Assembly: GCF_000226115.1 (NCBI RefSeq)
Contig: NC_016462.1
Coordinates: 2,170,001 to 2,234,000, forward strand
Length of the DNA: 64,000 nt
Direction of reading: 5' to 3'
Origin: Thermothielavioides terrestris NRRL 8126
Lineage: Eukaryota; Ascomycota; Sordariomycetes; Sordariales; Chaetomiaceae
Position numbers and translations under genes: made by a program
In this document: one piece after another, positions 11,570 to 23,306 of the stretch
How the letters are laid out: each line of letters starts with the position of its first letter
Position numbering within the stretch: position 1 is the first letter of the stretch
The notes under the pieces: model-generated
Told to the model about the DNA's origin: nothing
Database searches by the model: none
What the model saw: only the letters and a program-made list of their open reading frames with translations

Positions 11570-12875
11570 ATGGCCAGCTCCGCGACAGAAGCCGGCAAGG
11601 TTGAGCTTGCCGCTCCCAAGGCCCAGCTCAGCGGCCTTCAGCTCTACTCCCGGTTCGCCCTCGCCGGTGCCGTCTGCTGCTCCGTCACCCACGGCGCCCT
11701 GACGCCCGTTGACGTGTAGGTGCCCTTGCGATGCAATGCGCTGTCGCGCCCTGCCTCGCGCCGTGCCTCGCGCCCTGCCGCGCCATGCCGCGACACGCCG
11801 CGACACGGGCCGGGAATGGGGGATGGCGACAAGTTAGGGAGCCGGTGGTCCATCGCTAACACGCGTCGGCTTCGCACAGCGTCAAGACCCGCATCCAACT
11901 CGACCCCGTCACCTACAACAATGGCATGATCGGCGGCTTCAAGAAGGTCGTCCAGAACGAGGGCGCTGCCGCCCTGCTCACCGGTGTCGGTCCCACCTTC
12001 GCCGGCTACTTCCTCCAGGGCGCCTTCAAGTTCGGTGGCTATGAGTTCTTCAAGCAGCAGTCCATCAACCTCCTCGGCTACGAGACTGCATCCAACTACC
12101 GGACCGGTGTCTACCTCGCCTCGTCCGCCGCCGCCGAGTTCTTCGCCGATATCGCACTCTGCCCTCTGGAGGCCACCCGTATCCGTCTCGTCTCGGAACC
12201 GACCTATGCCAGCGGCCTTATCAGCGGCTTCGGCAAGATGCTGACGACTGAGGGTGTCGGCGCTTTCTACGCCGGTTTCGGCCCCATCCTCTTCAAGCAG
12301 TGAGTTTGAGCACGGGCTTCCTTTCTTCATCTACATCGATGTGTACCGCTCGCTCACACGTGCCTAGGATCCCGTACACCATGGCCAAGTTCGTCGTCTA
12401 CGAAAAGGTCGCCGAGGCCATCTACCGCGTCTTCCCCAAGAAGAACATGTCGGACGGTCTCCAGACCACCGTCAACCTGGGCAGCGGTCTTGCCGCTGGT
12501 TTCGCTGCCGCCATTGTTTCTCAGCCCGCCGACACCATGCTCAGCAAGATCAACAAGACCAAGGGTCTCCCCGGCGAGAGCACTACCTCCCGTCTGATCA
12601 AGATCGCCAAGGAACTGGGCTTCAAGGGCTCCTACACCGGCATCGGTGCCCGTCTCTTCATGGTCGGCAGTCTGACTGCCTTCCAGTTTGCCATCTACGG
12701 CGACCTCAAGAAGGTAAGCGAGCATCGGCACCCTTTGCCTTGTCTCGGGAGCTCTGCTGCTCCATCCCAGACACCGACTCCTGTATCCGAAAATTCTTAA
12801 ATCCAGGAACTGCATGGCTAACTCTTTACGCTGCAGATGCTTGGTGCCACCGGTGGCGTGGAGATCAGCAAATAA
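11570..12875 (+). CDS. MIR1: Mitochondrial phosphate carrier
   Basis: It imports inorganic phosphate with H+ across the inner mitochondrial membrane for ATP synthesis. Four exons: 11570-11715, 11880-12299, 12368-12713, 12837-12875. Introns are 164, 68 and 123 nt, and the last exon encodes only [12 protein letters not shown]. The product is 316 residues, the usual size. Three mitochondrial-carrier repeats each carry the Px[D/E]xx[K/R] signature: TPVDVVKTRI near residue 45, [11 protein letters not shown] near 145, and [10 protein letters not shown] near 245. Repeat blocks such as [13 protein letters not shown] and [13 protein letters not shown] are typical of PiC rather than other carriers. No cleavable presequence is evident, as is common in fungal PiC. 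Codon use is highly biased to C-ending codons, in line with strong expression. Confidence 0.95.
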
Positions 12876-13475
12876 ACGCCGTCACGGACTGGTTGCTCCG
12901 TGTAGATGGTGCGGACGGGGTCGGGGGTTTGATCTGAAGCGGTTGTGGGGGTGTAATGGTGGACTGGACAGAGCTGGAGGACGACACATTTTGCGAGCCC
13001 TTTTTGGCTTGCTCGCCTGAGACAACAAAACGACACGGCGGAAGCATCTCGGGACATGTTGCCGGGGAAAAATGATCCTTTTCTTTTGTCTGCGAACTCT
13101 GGGGCGGGATTTGGTTCTGTTTTCGTCTTGGGCGACACATGCTTCTCACACACATACTAGAGCATAGAGCGCTTGGGCAAAAGCGCGCGTCCTGCCAGAA
13201 GGGTTGGCTGTATAATAGTCCAAGATTCCTCCTGATAGAGAGCAAGTTGCTGCTGCGGCTGGTTGTGGGATGCATGGTCAGAATTACAGCGATGCTTCGC
13301 ATCCATGATACGTTAGAACGCTTCGATGCCTCTAAATACATGCCAACCGACAAAAGGCCTTTCTAGCTTTGGAACCCGATGAGCAAGAAACACAGAGTTT
13401 AGACGCTCATCCATGCAACCCCAACACGAATACAGCTTCTAGAATGCCCTCGCCCCAGCCGGCCCCCCAATCTAA
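12876..13475. other. Convergent 3' spacer
   Basis: 600 bp between the 3' ends of the phosphate carrier (+) and the MCH1-like gene (-). It should contain both 3' UTRs and polyadenylation signals; no gene or repeat stands out. Confidence 0.6.
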
Positions 13476-15410
13476 TTACACCACGATCCCCCTCTGCGCC
13501 CACCCGTTCCGGCCCTTCCAAGCCCACAGGACCAGCCCGCAAGCGATCCACACACTGGCCGCCATCCCCCAGAAGGCCGGCGCGTAGCACGCCTGGCCAT
13601 AGCACAGATTACCCTGTTCTCCTTCTCCTTGACCACCACCACCACCCCCTCCGTTCCCATTCCCATCCCCATTCCCATTCCCGTTCCCAGCCGCGGCCTG
13701 GTACACGGCCGAGTAGACGGCGCCCCACAGCGCGGCGCCCAGGGCGGGGAACATGGCCACGATGCCCCAGTTGGTCGCGAAGTTCTCGACGCCCCAGATG
13801 ACGGTGATGATGATGGGCGCCAGGCTGAAGACGGCGCCGTAGCCGGCGCCGACGAGCGCCGAGACCACCCACAGCCGCCCGCCGTGCGCCTGCGCGAAAC
13901 CCGACGCCAGCAGCGCCAGGCCTAGCGAGAGCAGCAGGGCGAAGAAAAGGAGGAAGGCCACGCGGGAGATGGGTCGGAGGGCCAGCTTGCTGTCGTTGTT
14001 GCTGTTGTTGTTATTGTTGTTGCTGCGGGTGGTGGTGATTTGGACGTGGCGGGCTTTGGGGCTCGGCGCGAGCAGGTCGGTCAGCGTGCCGGTGAGCAGG
14101 CGGACGGCGGTGCTGGTTATGCCGATGATGGAGACGTGCGTGGCGGCCAGGGTGGGCTTGTCGGCGAGGTGGAGCGTGGGCGGGTACAGGGTCTTGATGA
14201 CGGTGCCCACGTTGTTGATGAAGGCCTCGCCGGGGCCGATCATCAGGACGAAGCCGAGCGCGAAGCACCACATGGTGTGGTCGGCGAGGAAGCGCCGGGT
14301 TTCGGCGTTCAGCACCCACTGCTTCTTCAGCCGGGCCTCTTCCTCCTCGGGGTCCTTGATGCCCGCGTCCTCCATCTCGTCGAAGGGGTCGCTCCGCTCC
14401 ACCGTGCCGTACCCGTTTTCGGACCTGCCGGGAGTGAACATCGCGCTGCCGTCCAAGATGCCGCTCCGCTCCAGCTCCTCGACCGCCTCCTCGATCAAGT
14501 CCTTCTCGTTCACGATAGTGAGCCCAAACGCGCCAATCACGCCGACCACGACCAGCAGCACCGCCAAGAAAACGAAGAAGCGGAACACATCGACCTCCCC
14601 CTCCTCGCCGCCCGGCACCGCAAACAGCCGGCTGCCCACCTGGCTCAACCACATGCCGCTCAGCCCGAACGCAGCAATGGGACCGGCCACGGCCAGGCCC
14701 CTGTGCTTCCCCCTCCCGAAATTCTTCGCGCACGTCGCCACGGCGCTCATGTACATGGAGCACGTGCCGACGCCGATGGCCAGGAACGCCAGCACCATCA
14801 GCACATACCACCCCTGGGCCGCCGGGCCCAATCCTCCTCCTCCTCCTCCTCCTCCAGAGGTGCTCGCATCCTCCTCTCCCCTCCCGCCATCACCATCTCC
14901 CACCCCAATTCCATCCCCGTTCCCAACCCGCGCACACGCGCCCCGATACGCGACAGCGGCCCCCGCGTACCCCGCGCCGAACGAGGCGGCAGCCAGCAGC
15001 GCCAGCGGGCGGGGCCCGGCGCGGTCGCACAGGTAGCCGAGCAGCGGCACGGGCAGGTACATGGCGGCGGAGGCGGCGGCGGCGAGGCCGTTGACGGCGA
15101 GCTGGGAGTAGCGCAGGCGGGCCTGCAGCAGGGGCGCGTAGAGCGAGAAGATAGTCACGGAGCCGGCGCAGAGGGCGGAGAGCAGCGCCGCGAGCAGGGA
15201 GAGCGTGCGGATGGCGCGGGCGCGATTGCGGGTGTGGCTGCGGCCGGTGGGGGAGGAGGAGAGGCGGGAGGATGGGGATCGGGAGGGGGATGAGGACCGG
15301 GATGGGGAGAGCGAGGGGGAGGGGGAGGCTGCTGCTGGTGGTGTGCTGGATCGAAGCAGCGGGCTGGTTTCGTCGCCCGGCGCGGCGGGGCGGGGTGAGA
15401 AGGGGGACAT
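13476..15410 (-). CDS. MCH1: MCH1-like major facilitator (monocarboxylate-permease homologue)
   Basis: A single-exon 644-residue membrane protein resembling fungal MCH1 transporters (monocarboxylate-porter homologues whose substrate is not established). The start is the ATG of MSPFSPRPA; the in-frame stretch upstream has no convincing ATG. N-terminal ~65 residues are Ser/Pro-rich and cytosolic, followed by twelve predicted helices. The first is LSLLAALLSALCAGSVTIFS with the family-typical YAPLLQ next to it. Loops hold low-complexity inserts: a Gly run near residue 190, a long acidic central loop (EEEEARLKKQW), an Asn run near 480 and a (GN)n/Gly tract near 590. These are natural sites of length polymorphism. 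Total length exceeds the yeast protein (about 490) because of the inserts. Confidence 0.88.
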   Translation of the reverse strand: MSPFSPRPAAPGDETSPLLRSSTPPAAASPSPSLSPSRSSSPSRSPSSRLSSSPTGRSHTRNRARAIRTLSLLAALLSALCAGSVTIFSLYAPLLQARLRYSQLAVNGLAAAASAAMYLPVPLLGYLCDRAGPRPLALLAAASFGAGYAGAAVAYRGACARVGNGDGIGVGDGDGGRGEEDASTSGGGGGGGGLGPAAQGWYVLMVLAFLAIGVGTCSMYMSAVATCAKNFGRGKHRGLAVAGPIAAFGLSGMWLSQVGSRLFAVPGGEEGEVDVFRFFVFLAVLLVVVGVIGAFGLTIVNEKDLIEEAVEELERSGILDGSAMFTPGRSENGYGTVERSDPFDEMEDAGIKDPEEEEARLKKQWVLNAETRRFLADHTMWCFALGFVLMIGPGEAFINNVGTVIKTLYPPTLHLADKPTLAATHVSIIGITSTAVRLLTGTLTDLLAPSPKARHVQITTTRSNNNNNNSNNDSKLALRPISRVAFLLFFALLLSLGLALLASGFAQAHGGRLWVVSALVGAGYGAVFSLAPIIITVIWGVENFATNWGIVAMFPALGAALWGAVYSAVYQAAAGNGNGNGDGNGNGGGGGGGQGEGEQGNLCYGQACYAPAFWGMAASVWIACGLVLWAWKGRNGWAQRGIVV

Positions 15411-16398
15411 GGCTTGTTGTGGGAAGGGCGAGGATGGCGGGCGCGGTGGTCGGTGGAAAGACAGGCTGGTGAATGCGATGGAGTGACACGGCCGGGTTGG
15501 GATTGGCAATTGGCCAGGAGTGGCCGTTGCGCGGGTCAATCACAGCAGGCTGGACGCATGCTCACAACCTAGCAGTCGATTATTGCCGCAGGTACGCGTG
15601 GGGTGGTGAGCACGGCGGCGGAGGACCTGTTGTCGTTCCTGTCTGCAGAGGAAGGGTAAGGTAGCCCGTCGTTCCTGGTCCGGGGCGTCCGGGAATGCTC
15701 CGGTTGGGCGGATTTAGCGGATGACCTCATGCAGTGGCATCTGTGCGCAGCATGTCAGCGCCAAGCCGAGTGTCCAGCAGTGCCAGGCCCCTGTTACGCA
15801 GTAATCCGTATCGTAATCCGCAGTTACCTACCTGAATTGAACTGCGGTGCTACAGCGGAGCCAAGCGATGGTGAAGAACATGGAAAAGGGGAGAAGCAGT
15901 GCCGCCTAAGACAATTGAAACTCGGAGGAGTACCAATAAGCAAGGAGAAACAAGGGACAGAATGAAGGAAAACTGAAGAGCGAGAGAATCGAGGGGCGAA
16001 ATAGAGACGGGAGTCGAGAAACTTGGACAACAGAATAAGGTGTTCCATACAGAAAGGCAGCTCGGGCAAGTAGAGAAAGAAGCGGAAAAATCGGCCCAGT
16101 CCAGACAGGAGACGTCGTTACCACTGGCATCCGTCCCGGCGTCCTCGCTGGGCAGGTTAATGGTGCTGGCGTCGGGGTGGTCAACGGCCGAAACCATCCC
16201 AGGTCGTGTGTGGATTGCCGAGAGTCGGATATCGAGGGTCATGTCGTTGTCTCCAGGCCGCACCTGGATCGCGTAGGAAACAATCATTGCGTCATGTATT
16301 TAGCCCTCAATTGATACTCAGATGGCACGCTCAAGCTGAACGACGAGACACCGGCACCAGAAAGTCCGACATTGGCCACCCCGTCAGTTCGCTCAAGC
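15411..16398. other. Spacer between MCH1-like and RTP1 genes
   Basis: 988 bp with no supportable gene. It carries the MCH1-like promoter and the 3' UTR of RTP1 (both genes are on the minus strand). No repeats of note. Confidence 0.55.
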
Positions 16399-19276
16399 CT
16401 ACTCAACCTCCTCGATCATGGGCCGCGGCTTGGAGCCACTCTGCACCGCCGCCGCGCTGTCAGGATCCACCTCCAGCCCAGCCAACTTCGTCAACCCGCC
16501 ACCAAGCACATCTTGCTGCTGACTCCTCTCGGGCGGCAGCAGCCGGACAATCTGCCAATTCTCCAAGCTCTCCACCACGTCGCGAGAGTGCTGCACCACC
16601 AGCCCGTCGTTGTCCGTCTCGGCCACGTACCTCAGCGTCCGCAACACGTCCTCCTGCGCCTGCCCGCCGAAACCGACCCCGGGGTCCGTCCCGCGCTGCC
16701 TCGCCTTCTCCAGCGCTCGCACGAAGCTCAGCACGAACAGGACCGCCGCCCGCCGGAGGATCCCCTTCTCCGGCTCCCTCTCCATCTGCAGCACGGCCAC
16801 GCACAGGTCCACCGCCGCCACCACCAGCTCGCGCCCGAGCGCGGCCACGCCCGCCTCCACGACGGCGCCCAACACCGACAGCGCCGACGCCCGCACCCGC
16901 ACGTCCTCGCTCCCGCGCGTGCCCTCCCACCCGGCAACAATCCTCTCCAGCGCCTCATTCCGCGCCCGCTCGCCCTCATCCTCATCCCCGGTCTCCTCGT
17001 CAAGCCCGAGGTCCGGCACCTCGCCGCCCCAGGCCTCGGCAGCCTCGCGGTCCTTGCGCCGCTTCGCCTCGGCCTCCCTCCGCCTGCGCGCCTCCGTCTT
17101 GGGCCGCCTGCCCCGCCGGCCCGCGACCGCCACCAGCGCGTTGGCCACCTCGCGCAGCGCCCCGTCCACGCCGCCAAGAAGGCCACCACCACGACCACCA
17201 CTCAGGCCGTCCGCCTCGCCGCCGAGGCGCTGCACGACCTGCAGCAGGGCCTCGCCGAAGCGCAGGCGCGCGTCGAGCGGGTGGGCCTCGCGCGCGTCGG
17301 CGAAGCGGTCCGCCAGCTCGCGCAGCACGGCGCGCGGGTGCGCGGGGCAGAGCAGCGCGTAGAGCCGGATTGCGTGCAGGTAGACGTACTCGTCCGCGTT
17401 GGGGATGACGGTGGCGAGGAGGGCCAGGATGCCCGGGATGTCGAGCACGGGCGAGCGCGACGTGATGAGCGTGCCGAGGAGGTGCAGGCCTTCGGAGCGG
17501 ACCGGGGCAGGCGAGTCCGGGTCGAGGATGTACGAGACGGCGAGGTTGTAGGTCTTGCGGTCTTCGACTTGCCGGTTGGTGGGCGCGGCTGTGGCGTTGG
17601 GGGCGGAGGCGGGATCGTCTAATTCATCGCGGTAGAGGAGAAGCAGCCGGAGATTGCTTGCGGTTTGGGAGAGGTTTGTGGCGCCTCGGGAGAGCTTGTC
17701 GAGGGATGACTCGATGAGGCTGAGCACGGCCGGCTCAACCCGCGACTTTTGGAAGCCGGGGGCCGTGATGATCATGTTCAAGAGGCTGAGTGCTACGCCC
17801 GACACTTCGTCGTCCTCGTCGGCGTTGTCCGCTGAACCAGCCAAGATCTGACTGACGAGGTCAAGGATGGCTTTCGGCTGCGTTGCAAGCTTTTCCGGGA
17901 ATCTCTCCATCATGGCTAGGAGCGTCCGGAGCTCGGCAAGGTTGGTGACAGGATCCTGCTCCTCCTCCGCCTGTTTAATCACGGTCTCGCCTCCCTTAAG
18001 ATCATGGGTGGATCTTAGCCATCTTTTGAGGAGTTCAAGAAAGGCAGTGGAGATTTCGGCGTCTGAAAGCGCCGTTGTCATAACGTCCAAAAGGACACGC
18101 GCTTTGTGATCGAGGCGTGGTAACACTGCAGATTCATCTGCGTCCCTAAACAGCTGCCTCGAGTCCACGATCTGGACTTGGCCGTCTGGCGTCGTCTCGT
18201 ACCTCCATTCAGGATTGCGCTTGGTAAAGCCGCCAACGTAGTCCAGATTCGCGATGACAAACAGAACGAAATGAGCGGTTGGTGTCAGTTTTAGGAAGAT
18301 CTTGAACAGCTCTCGCGCAGGCGCGAGTACACTCTCCGCCATGGACGGAGGCGGGTCGTGCCACGATGCGAGGGACCATAGCTGGGTGATCAGTCGAGAG
18401 AGCAGCCGCCTGCACAGATCTGGATTAGGATGGGCCTCGGCCAGCGAGTGCAATCGTCGGAGCGCAGTGGCTAAGTCTTCGGGCTGAACAATTACCCTCC
18501 GCTTGCTGAGGTCGATGATCCCGTTCGGCTCGGTTCCCACATCACTCGGAAGCTCAGGTGGCTTGATTAGGTTGAGCATTGGCTCCGCGAGGTACTTCCA
18601 GCCGGCGGTGTCTCGACGGCCTGTTAGCTTGCGCGGCAAGACGGTAGAAGGGAAACGGGTGCGTACCAGGAGCTCCCGACGATTTCCGGCCCAAGATGCG
18701 TCCAATGACATAAGCAGCAACCTTGGCCACCTCGGGCCCTTCTCCTCCATCTAGCAATAGCAGCAGTTGCGGCGAGATGGTCGAGTACCATGTCTCAGGG
18801 GTGACCGATGCCGGTTGGGTGGACAGCAAGTTACTGGCGAGATTGAGTGCTTCCTGGGTGATGTTCGCTCCTCTCGTCTGCGGCGTGGCGGCCTCGGACA
18901 CTTTCACCGTGCTCGAGGGATGCACGGAGAAGACAAACTCCAGAGTTGCGCGGACACCATTCGGGCGGAGCGGCACCCGTGTCAGCGTCTCCATCAGCTT
19001 GGAACGCAGCCATGGCGGAACACGGCCGGGTCTGATCAGGATGCTGAGGGCTGCGAGGAGGTCCAACGTCTTCGTTCTGAGGTGCAGGTCAGATCTGGAG
19101 GGCAGGTTGTGAGCGTGCTATGTCAGCCTGGCTCACCTCTGGACCAAGCCATCAAACTCCCGGAGCGCAGGTGCCCTCATGTCCTCGCTCACATCGGGGT
19201 TGAAGGCGTTGCTGCCAGCATTGATGAGGGATTCGATCAGCTGCTGGCGGCCCTTTGCCCTGGCCTTGGCCTCCAT
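16399..19276 (-). CDS. RTP1: RNA polymerase II nuclear-import factor, RTP1/TANGO6 family
   Basis: RTP1 links assembled RNA polymerase II to nuclear import in yeast, via cytoplasmic HEAT-repeat scaffolding. Exons: 19137-19276, 18667-19076 (or -19094) and 16399-18620, giving about 923 residues (929 with the alternative acceptor). Intron 2 is 46 nt (18621-18666). Domain RTP1_C1 lies near residues 540-620, with SYILDPDSPAPVRSEG and a following RSPVLDIPGILALL-type helix pair. RTP1_C2 lies near 840-880, with RYVAETDNDGLVVQHS. Between them a charged, Arg/Lys/Glu-rich insertion (EARRRREAEAKRRKDREAAEAW) interrupts the repeat array and is probably a disordered or coiled segment. The start ATG begins MEAKARAKGRQQLIESL. 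Intron 1 has two in-frame AG acceptors 18 nt apart; the distal one, preceded by CTGAC, is preferred. Confidence 0.87.
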
Positions 19277-20532
19277 GGTTTTTGAACGTGAAAGTGGATC
19301 ATGTATAGATTCAAGGAGGATTTGGTGGGATTATATTCGCCCTGGCTTCCAATCTCGCCGGCAGTGCCTAGCGACCTGTGAAAGTAATGTTTCTCAAAGC
19401 CAGATGAGGCCCATCTAAACTTCGATCGCCTCGCCGGGGGATGCACATGATGTGCTGCAAAGCATGAGGGAAAATACTTAGAGCGGGCGGTTGGGAGACT
19501 TGGTGCAAATATAAAACACCTGTGATGTGACTTGCTGCCCGTGAAGCTTGCACGGACAAGTTCCCGAACCTTCTGAAATCCTGAAGCGAGAGAACGATAA
19601 CGTTACACTTGTAATGTAATTTACCCAGCGAGACCAGAGCGGGGCACCTTGAGGAAGCAGGCGGTCCACAGCAGAGGTTGCCTGTACAGTACATACACGC
19701 GCTTATATGGGACAAACAAGAGAAGCACAGCACCCTGATCCTTTGCACCGCTCAAAACATCTGAATAGTGGCAAGTCAAAAGAAAGCGTGTGGCAGGGAT
19801 GCATCCCATATTGGTTCCTTCCTGAGAATCGACAACCATCCAGTATTCCATACTGTAGGATAAAAGTTCTCCTCATTTTTGATGATTCGGAGAGCTGACC
19901 TCCCAAACCGCTTCATATTTCACCCAGAGTCAACAAAGTGCCGGTGACCTGTCCTGTGTGGGCGTTGTCTCGATACCCTCCTTTGCGGACCGAGCAAGCC
20001 AAGCATATCTGATTTTACCATGGATCCAAACTAGAACTCCTCTCTCCTCCTGTACGCTCGCTAAGGTCAAAGTACTGGCAAGAGCGACGTCTGAAATTCG
20101 GACGCTTTCTTCGTCTGGATAACATACTGGTCATGGACCCTAAGATTTCATCCTTGGTCAGCCCATTCGCACCTCCACGCGGCTCTTTCCTCGCCGTTGG
20201 CATTCCCCATCCCACACACCGAGTGCCCATCGTACCCCGTTCAAGTCCCTAACAGATCGCCAAATCGGCCAGAAGAACGGCAAAGGAACGACTGTCCCCC
20301 CAATTCCAAACAAGTAGCAAGCAGACCAGCAACTGGGGTATCCACAAGCAAAAGAGCAACGCCACCCGTTCACCTCCCCAACCCAATACCCGTCACCCAC
20401 AACCGTACGCTTCCTCGAAATGCGGTCCATAACCCACCGCTCTTCCATAGACCCGACCATCAATCACCTCCCTAACTCCACCCTCCTTCCCACCCCACGA
20501 ACTCCCTTCCGAACGCGCCATACCCGACCCTC
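19277..20532. other. Spacer upstream of RTP1, downstream of AT-hook gene
   Basis: 1.26 kb without a gene I can defend. It includes the RTP1 promoter and the 3' UTR of the AT-hook gene. The part from 20200 to 20530 is C/A-rich on the plus strand, a typical fungal transcribed-but-untranslated composition. Confidence 0.55.
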
Positions 20533-22666
20533 TCAAACCGGCTTCCGCAGACTCTTCAACAGCGGCGCGATCTGCGACCGCCTGCTCAGCCCCACGCGAT
20601 ACCGCACCTTCTGCGGCAGCACGCCCGCCTTAGCGGCCGTGGAGGCGAGTTTCTGCTCCGGCCCGGCGGCCTTTGCGTCCTTTTCGGCGGTGCCAGAGGA
20701 TCCAGCGGTAGCAGCGGCACCGGTCACCGCAGTAGTAGTAGTAGTGTTCGTGGTCATCGGAACCGCCGGGGCGGCATTTTCTTCGCTCGCACCCCTGCCA
20801 CCATCGTTCGCTGCGTCTGGGTGAACCTCGGTATTGGGTGGCTGCGTGTTGGGCGAGAGTTCGGACAGCGGCTGGTTTGGGGCCGGTTCAGCTTGGCTGT
20901 CGTTGATGGCTGCTTGCTCGTCGTTTGGTACGACGGTGGGTTCGGCTTGGGGTTGGGATTGGATGGCCGTCTGGGACTTGCGCGGACGACCGCGCTTCCG
21001 TTTGGATGCGGGTATCGGCTCTGATATCTCGGTGGGCGCTATCGCGGACTCCTGTATTTCTTCGCCTTGTTGTGGCGGCTCTGTGACGTCGGGAGAAGCC
21101 TGGGTGGCTTTTGCTCCCTTCGTTTTCCGACCTCTTTTGCTTTTGGCGGTGGATGTTGGAGGCGTCGGTCCGCCATCGAGGCCTTCAACCTCGGGGGCAG
21201 CGGACGGGTGGTCAACCGCATCCACATCTGGGTGACCCACAGCATCCCCGGTGTCGTCTCCAAGATGTCCACCCCCTTGCGGGAGATGCTCGTGCCCATC
21301 GGCGCTTTCCAGGGGATCCAAGCTCCAGGAGTCGTCTTCCTCCAGAACAACCCTCCTCCTCTTTGCCCTCCGTGTTGACGTTGACGGAGGGGGCTCAACC
21401 TCCGCTTGAACCAGCCCAGCGGACTTGACGACCTTCGTCCTGCCCCTTTTCGGCCTCGAAGTGTTGGTGCTAGTCATGTCCGTCAGGACATCAGGCGATG
21501 ATTGCTGCGAGGCCGTCAGCAACGCTCTTCTCACCAAAACAAGGAGCATACGAACGCACCGGCTGGTTGAAATCCCGGCCGAGAAACGTCTCAGCAACAC
21601 GGTTTTCATCCAGCTCATCAACAGGCTCCGGCAGCCGTCTTGAAGACCCAATCCGACTTGGAGTCGGGTAAGCAATCGTCGTAGCGCCGCTGGACTTGTA
21701 TACCTCTCCCGCCACCGGTGGCTGCGCGGGGAAAGATGTGACTGGCTCGTCCGGCGCTGCTTCCGACGACAAGGAAACCGTCTTATACTCCTGCTTCTGA
21801 CTCGCCGTGAGGACGCTCTGGGAAATATACAGCGACGAAGCCGTGTCGGGCATGCTGGACGCCACGCCGAGAGCAGCAGCGTTCCTTCCCCGCCTTGACC
21901 GCGTTTGCCTGTCCGAGCTGGCCACCACCTCTGCCGGCACAAGCATCACAGGACTGGAATCTTGAGCCTGCGGCTGCGGCGGTGAGCTGGACGGCGGCGA
22001 GCGGCGTCGGGTCCTTTTCCTGGCGGGCGGCGGCGTCGCCTCGGGGAGCGCGTACGGGTCCTGCGTGGGCGGCAAGTCGGGCATTGCTTCCTTTAGGCTC
22101 AGCTGCTGCCGTCTCGGACTTTTGCGCTTCCCATATGTCCTCGTCGATCTCTGCGACTTGGCGGAGACGACTGGAACATCCCACACATCAGCGCTTCCTG
22201 CGCTGGCAGCGTCTTTCCTTGGCGTCGTGATATCGGTCAGGTCGATCACCTCCGCCGGAACCACTTCTCGGCTCCTCTTTGGCCTGCGACTAGCATGCGC
22301 AGGGTCGGTGATGGACGTGTTGGGGGATGAGGCGTTCTTGGCAGGGTGTTTCTGTCCCGGCGGCGGAGCGGACGAGATCTCGGTCCAAGCGGAGGCGGGG
22401 GCGGCGGCCGGAGCCGTGTCTGGAATGACCTCGGAAGCCTCAACAGCGGCTTGTTGCTGATCGTAGATGTGCTGGAAAAAAGACGGGTCGGTCGAGTCAG
22501 TGCTGGCGTTGTGTGGCGCACCCATGGGCTCAACGCGGGGTGATGCCGCCTTCTCCAGCGTCAATTCCGGATGGCCCACCTCCGCCTCGCCGTCTCCTGC
22601 TTCTGGACCGCCGCCAAAGTCGCTATCATCGTCCTCTGAGTCGAGGATCTCCCTCCGTGGCGCCAT
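20533..22666 (-). CDS. AT-hook nuclear protein (disordered, chromatin-associated)
   Basis: Two exons, 21560-22666 (369 codons) and 20533-21504 (323 codons plus stop), make a 692-residue protein. The 55-nt intron (GTGCGT donor, GCTGAC branch, CGCAG acceptor) keeps phase 0. Reading through it instead leads to an early stop in one frame. Three AT-hook cores are visible: PKRGRTK near 390, SKRGRKTK near 490 and RKRGRPRKS near 540, which should bind the minor groove of AT-rich DNA. Acidic and Ser/Pro/Ala-rich disorder fills the rest, including EILDSEDDDSDF at the N-terminus. The last 25 residues (RYRVGLSRRSQIAPLLKSL) form a basic block that looks conserved. The specific function is unknown; nuclear location follows from the hooks and basic clusters. 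Confidence 0.75.
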
Positions 22667-23306
22667 CACTGTGATCTCGTACAGGTCCCTCCGCAATTGC
22701 TATGAATTCTTGCCGATTCGTGTTGCGGAAGGCAAGGCGCGGTGCAAGGTCTCGCGTCGCGCACGGTGTTAGCACTGAACGCGCTGTCACGGGTTGCCAA
22801 GCCGCGTCGAGGGTATGTTCAGTAGCAACCCTAACCCTCGACGATTTCCCTGAGAAGATGAGTGATGAATAGGGCGGTAAACTTGGGCTCTTGGAGTAAA
22901 GTTCCTTCATACCGGCTCAATCATGATGGATGTGGAGAGTCTGGGCTACGAGATGGAACAATCCTTGTTGATGCTCTGCCTGGAGATTCCAGGCCTTCAC
23001 AATACGATGGTAGGGCGGCACTCACAACAGCCCACTGAACGAGAAGTAAACCACGTATAATTAATTAGGTAACTATTCGGTATCGAATGCTAGTAGGATA
23101 GTATACGGCTCAAACAATGAGATTGCCGCACGATGAGGGGCAAAACATTCCGAACGCCAATCCCAAAGTGACTGCCAATACCACTGTCATCCCCAGGGTT
23201 CGCAGCCTCTCCCCCAGACGGCGGCAGCATTACCATTATAACCATCCCATTACCCACCCCACCGCTCAAACTATAACCCGGCGCCTGATACCCCTCGATT
23301 CCCACC
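22667..23306. other. Promoter spacer of the AT-hook gene
   Basis: 640 bp. It contains a 10-bp perfect inverted repeat with a telobox in its loop (22805-22843), about 140 bp upstream of the AT-hook start, and the 3' flank of the phosphatase-like gene. No coding sequence. Confidence 0.6.
22805..22843. promoter_or_regulatory. Telobox-containing hairpin
   Basis: CGTCGAGGGT (22805-22814) pairs exactly with ACCCTCGACG (22834-22843). The 19-nt loop plus first stem base contains AACCCTAA (22827-22834). It lies 139-177 bp upstream of the AT-hook start codon, so a cis-regulatory role is plausible but inferred. Confidence 0.4.

Noticed and set aside
14040..15293. 417-codon plus-strand frame opposite the MCH1-like gene
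   Set aside because: Antisense shadow; low-complexity Gly/Glu/Arg composition, no family.
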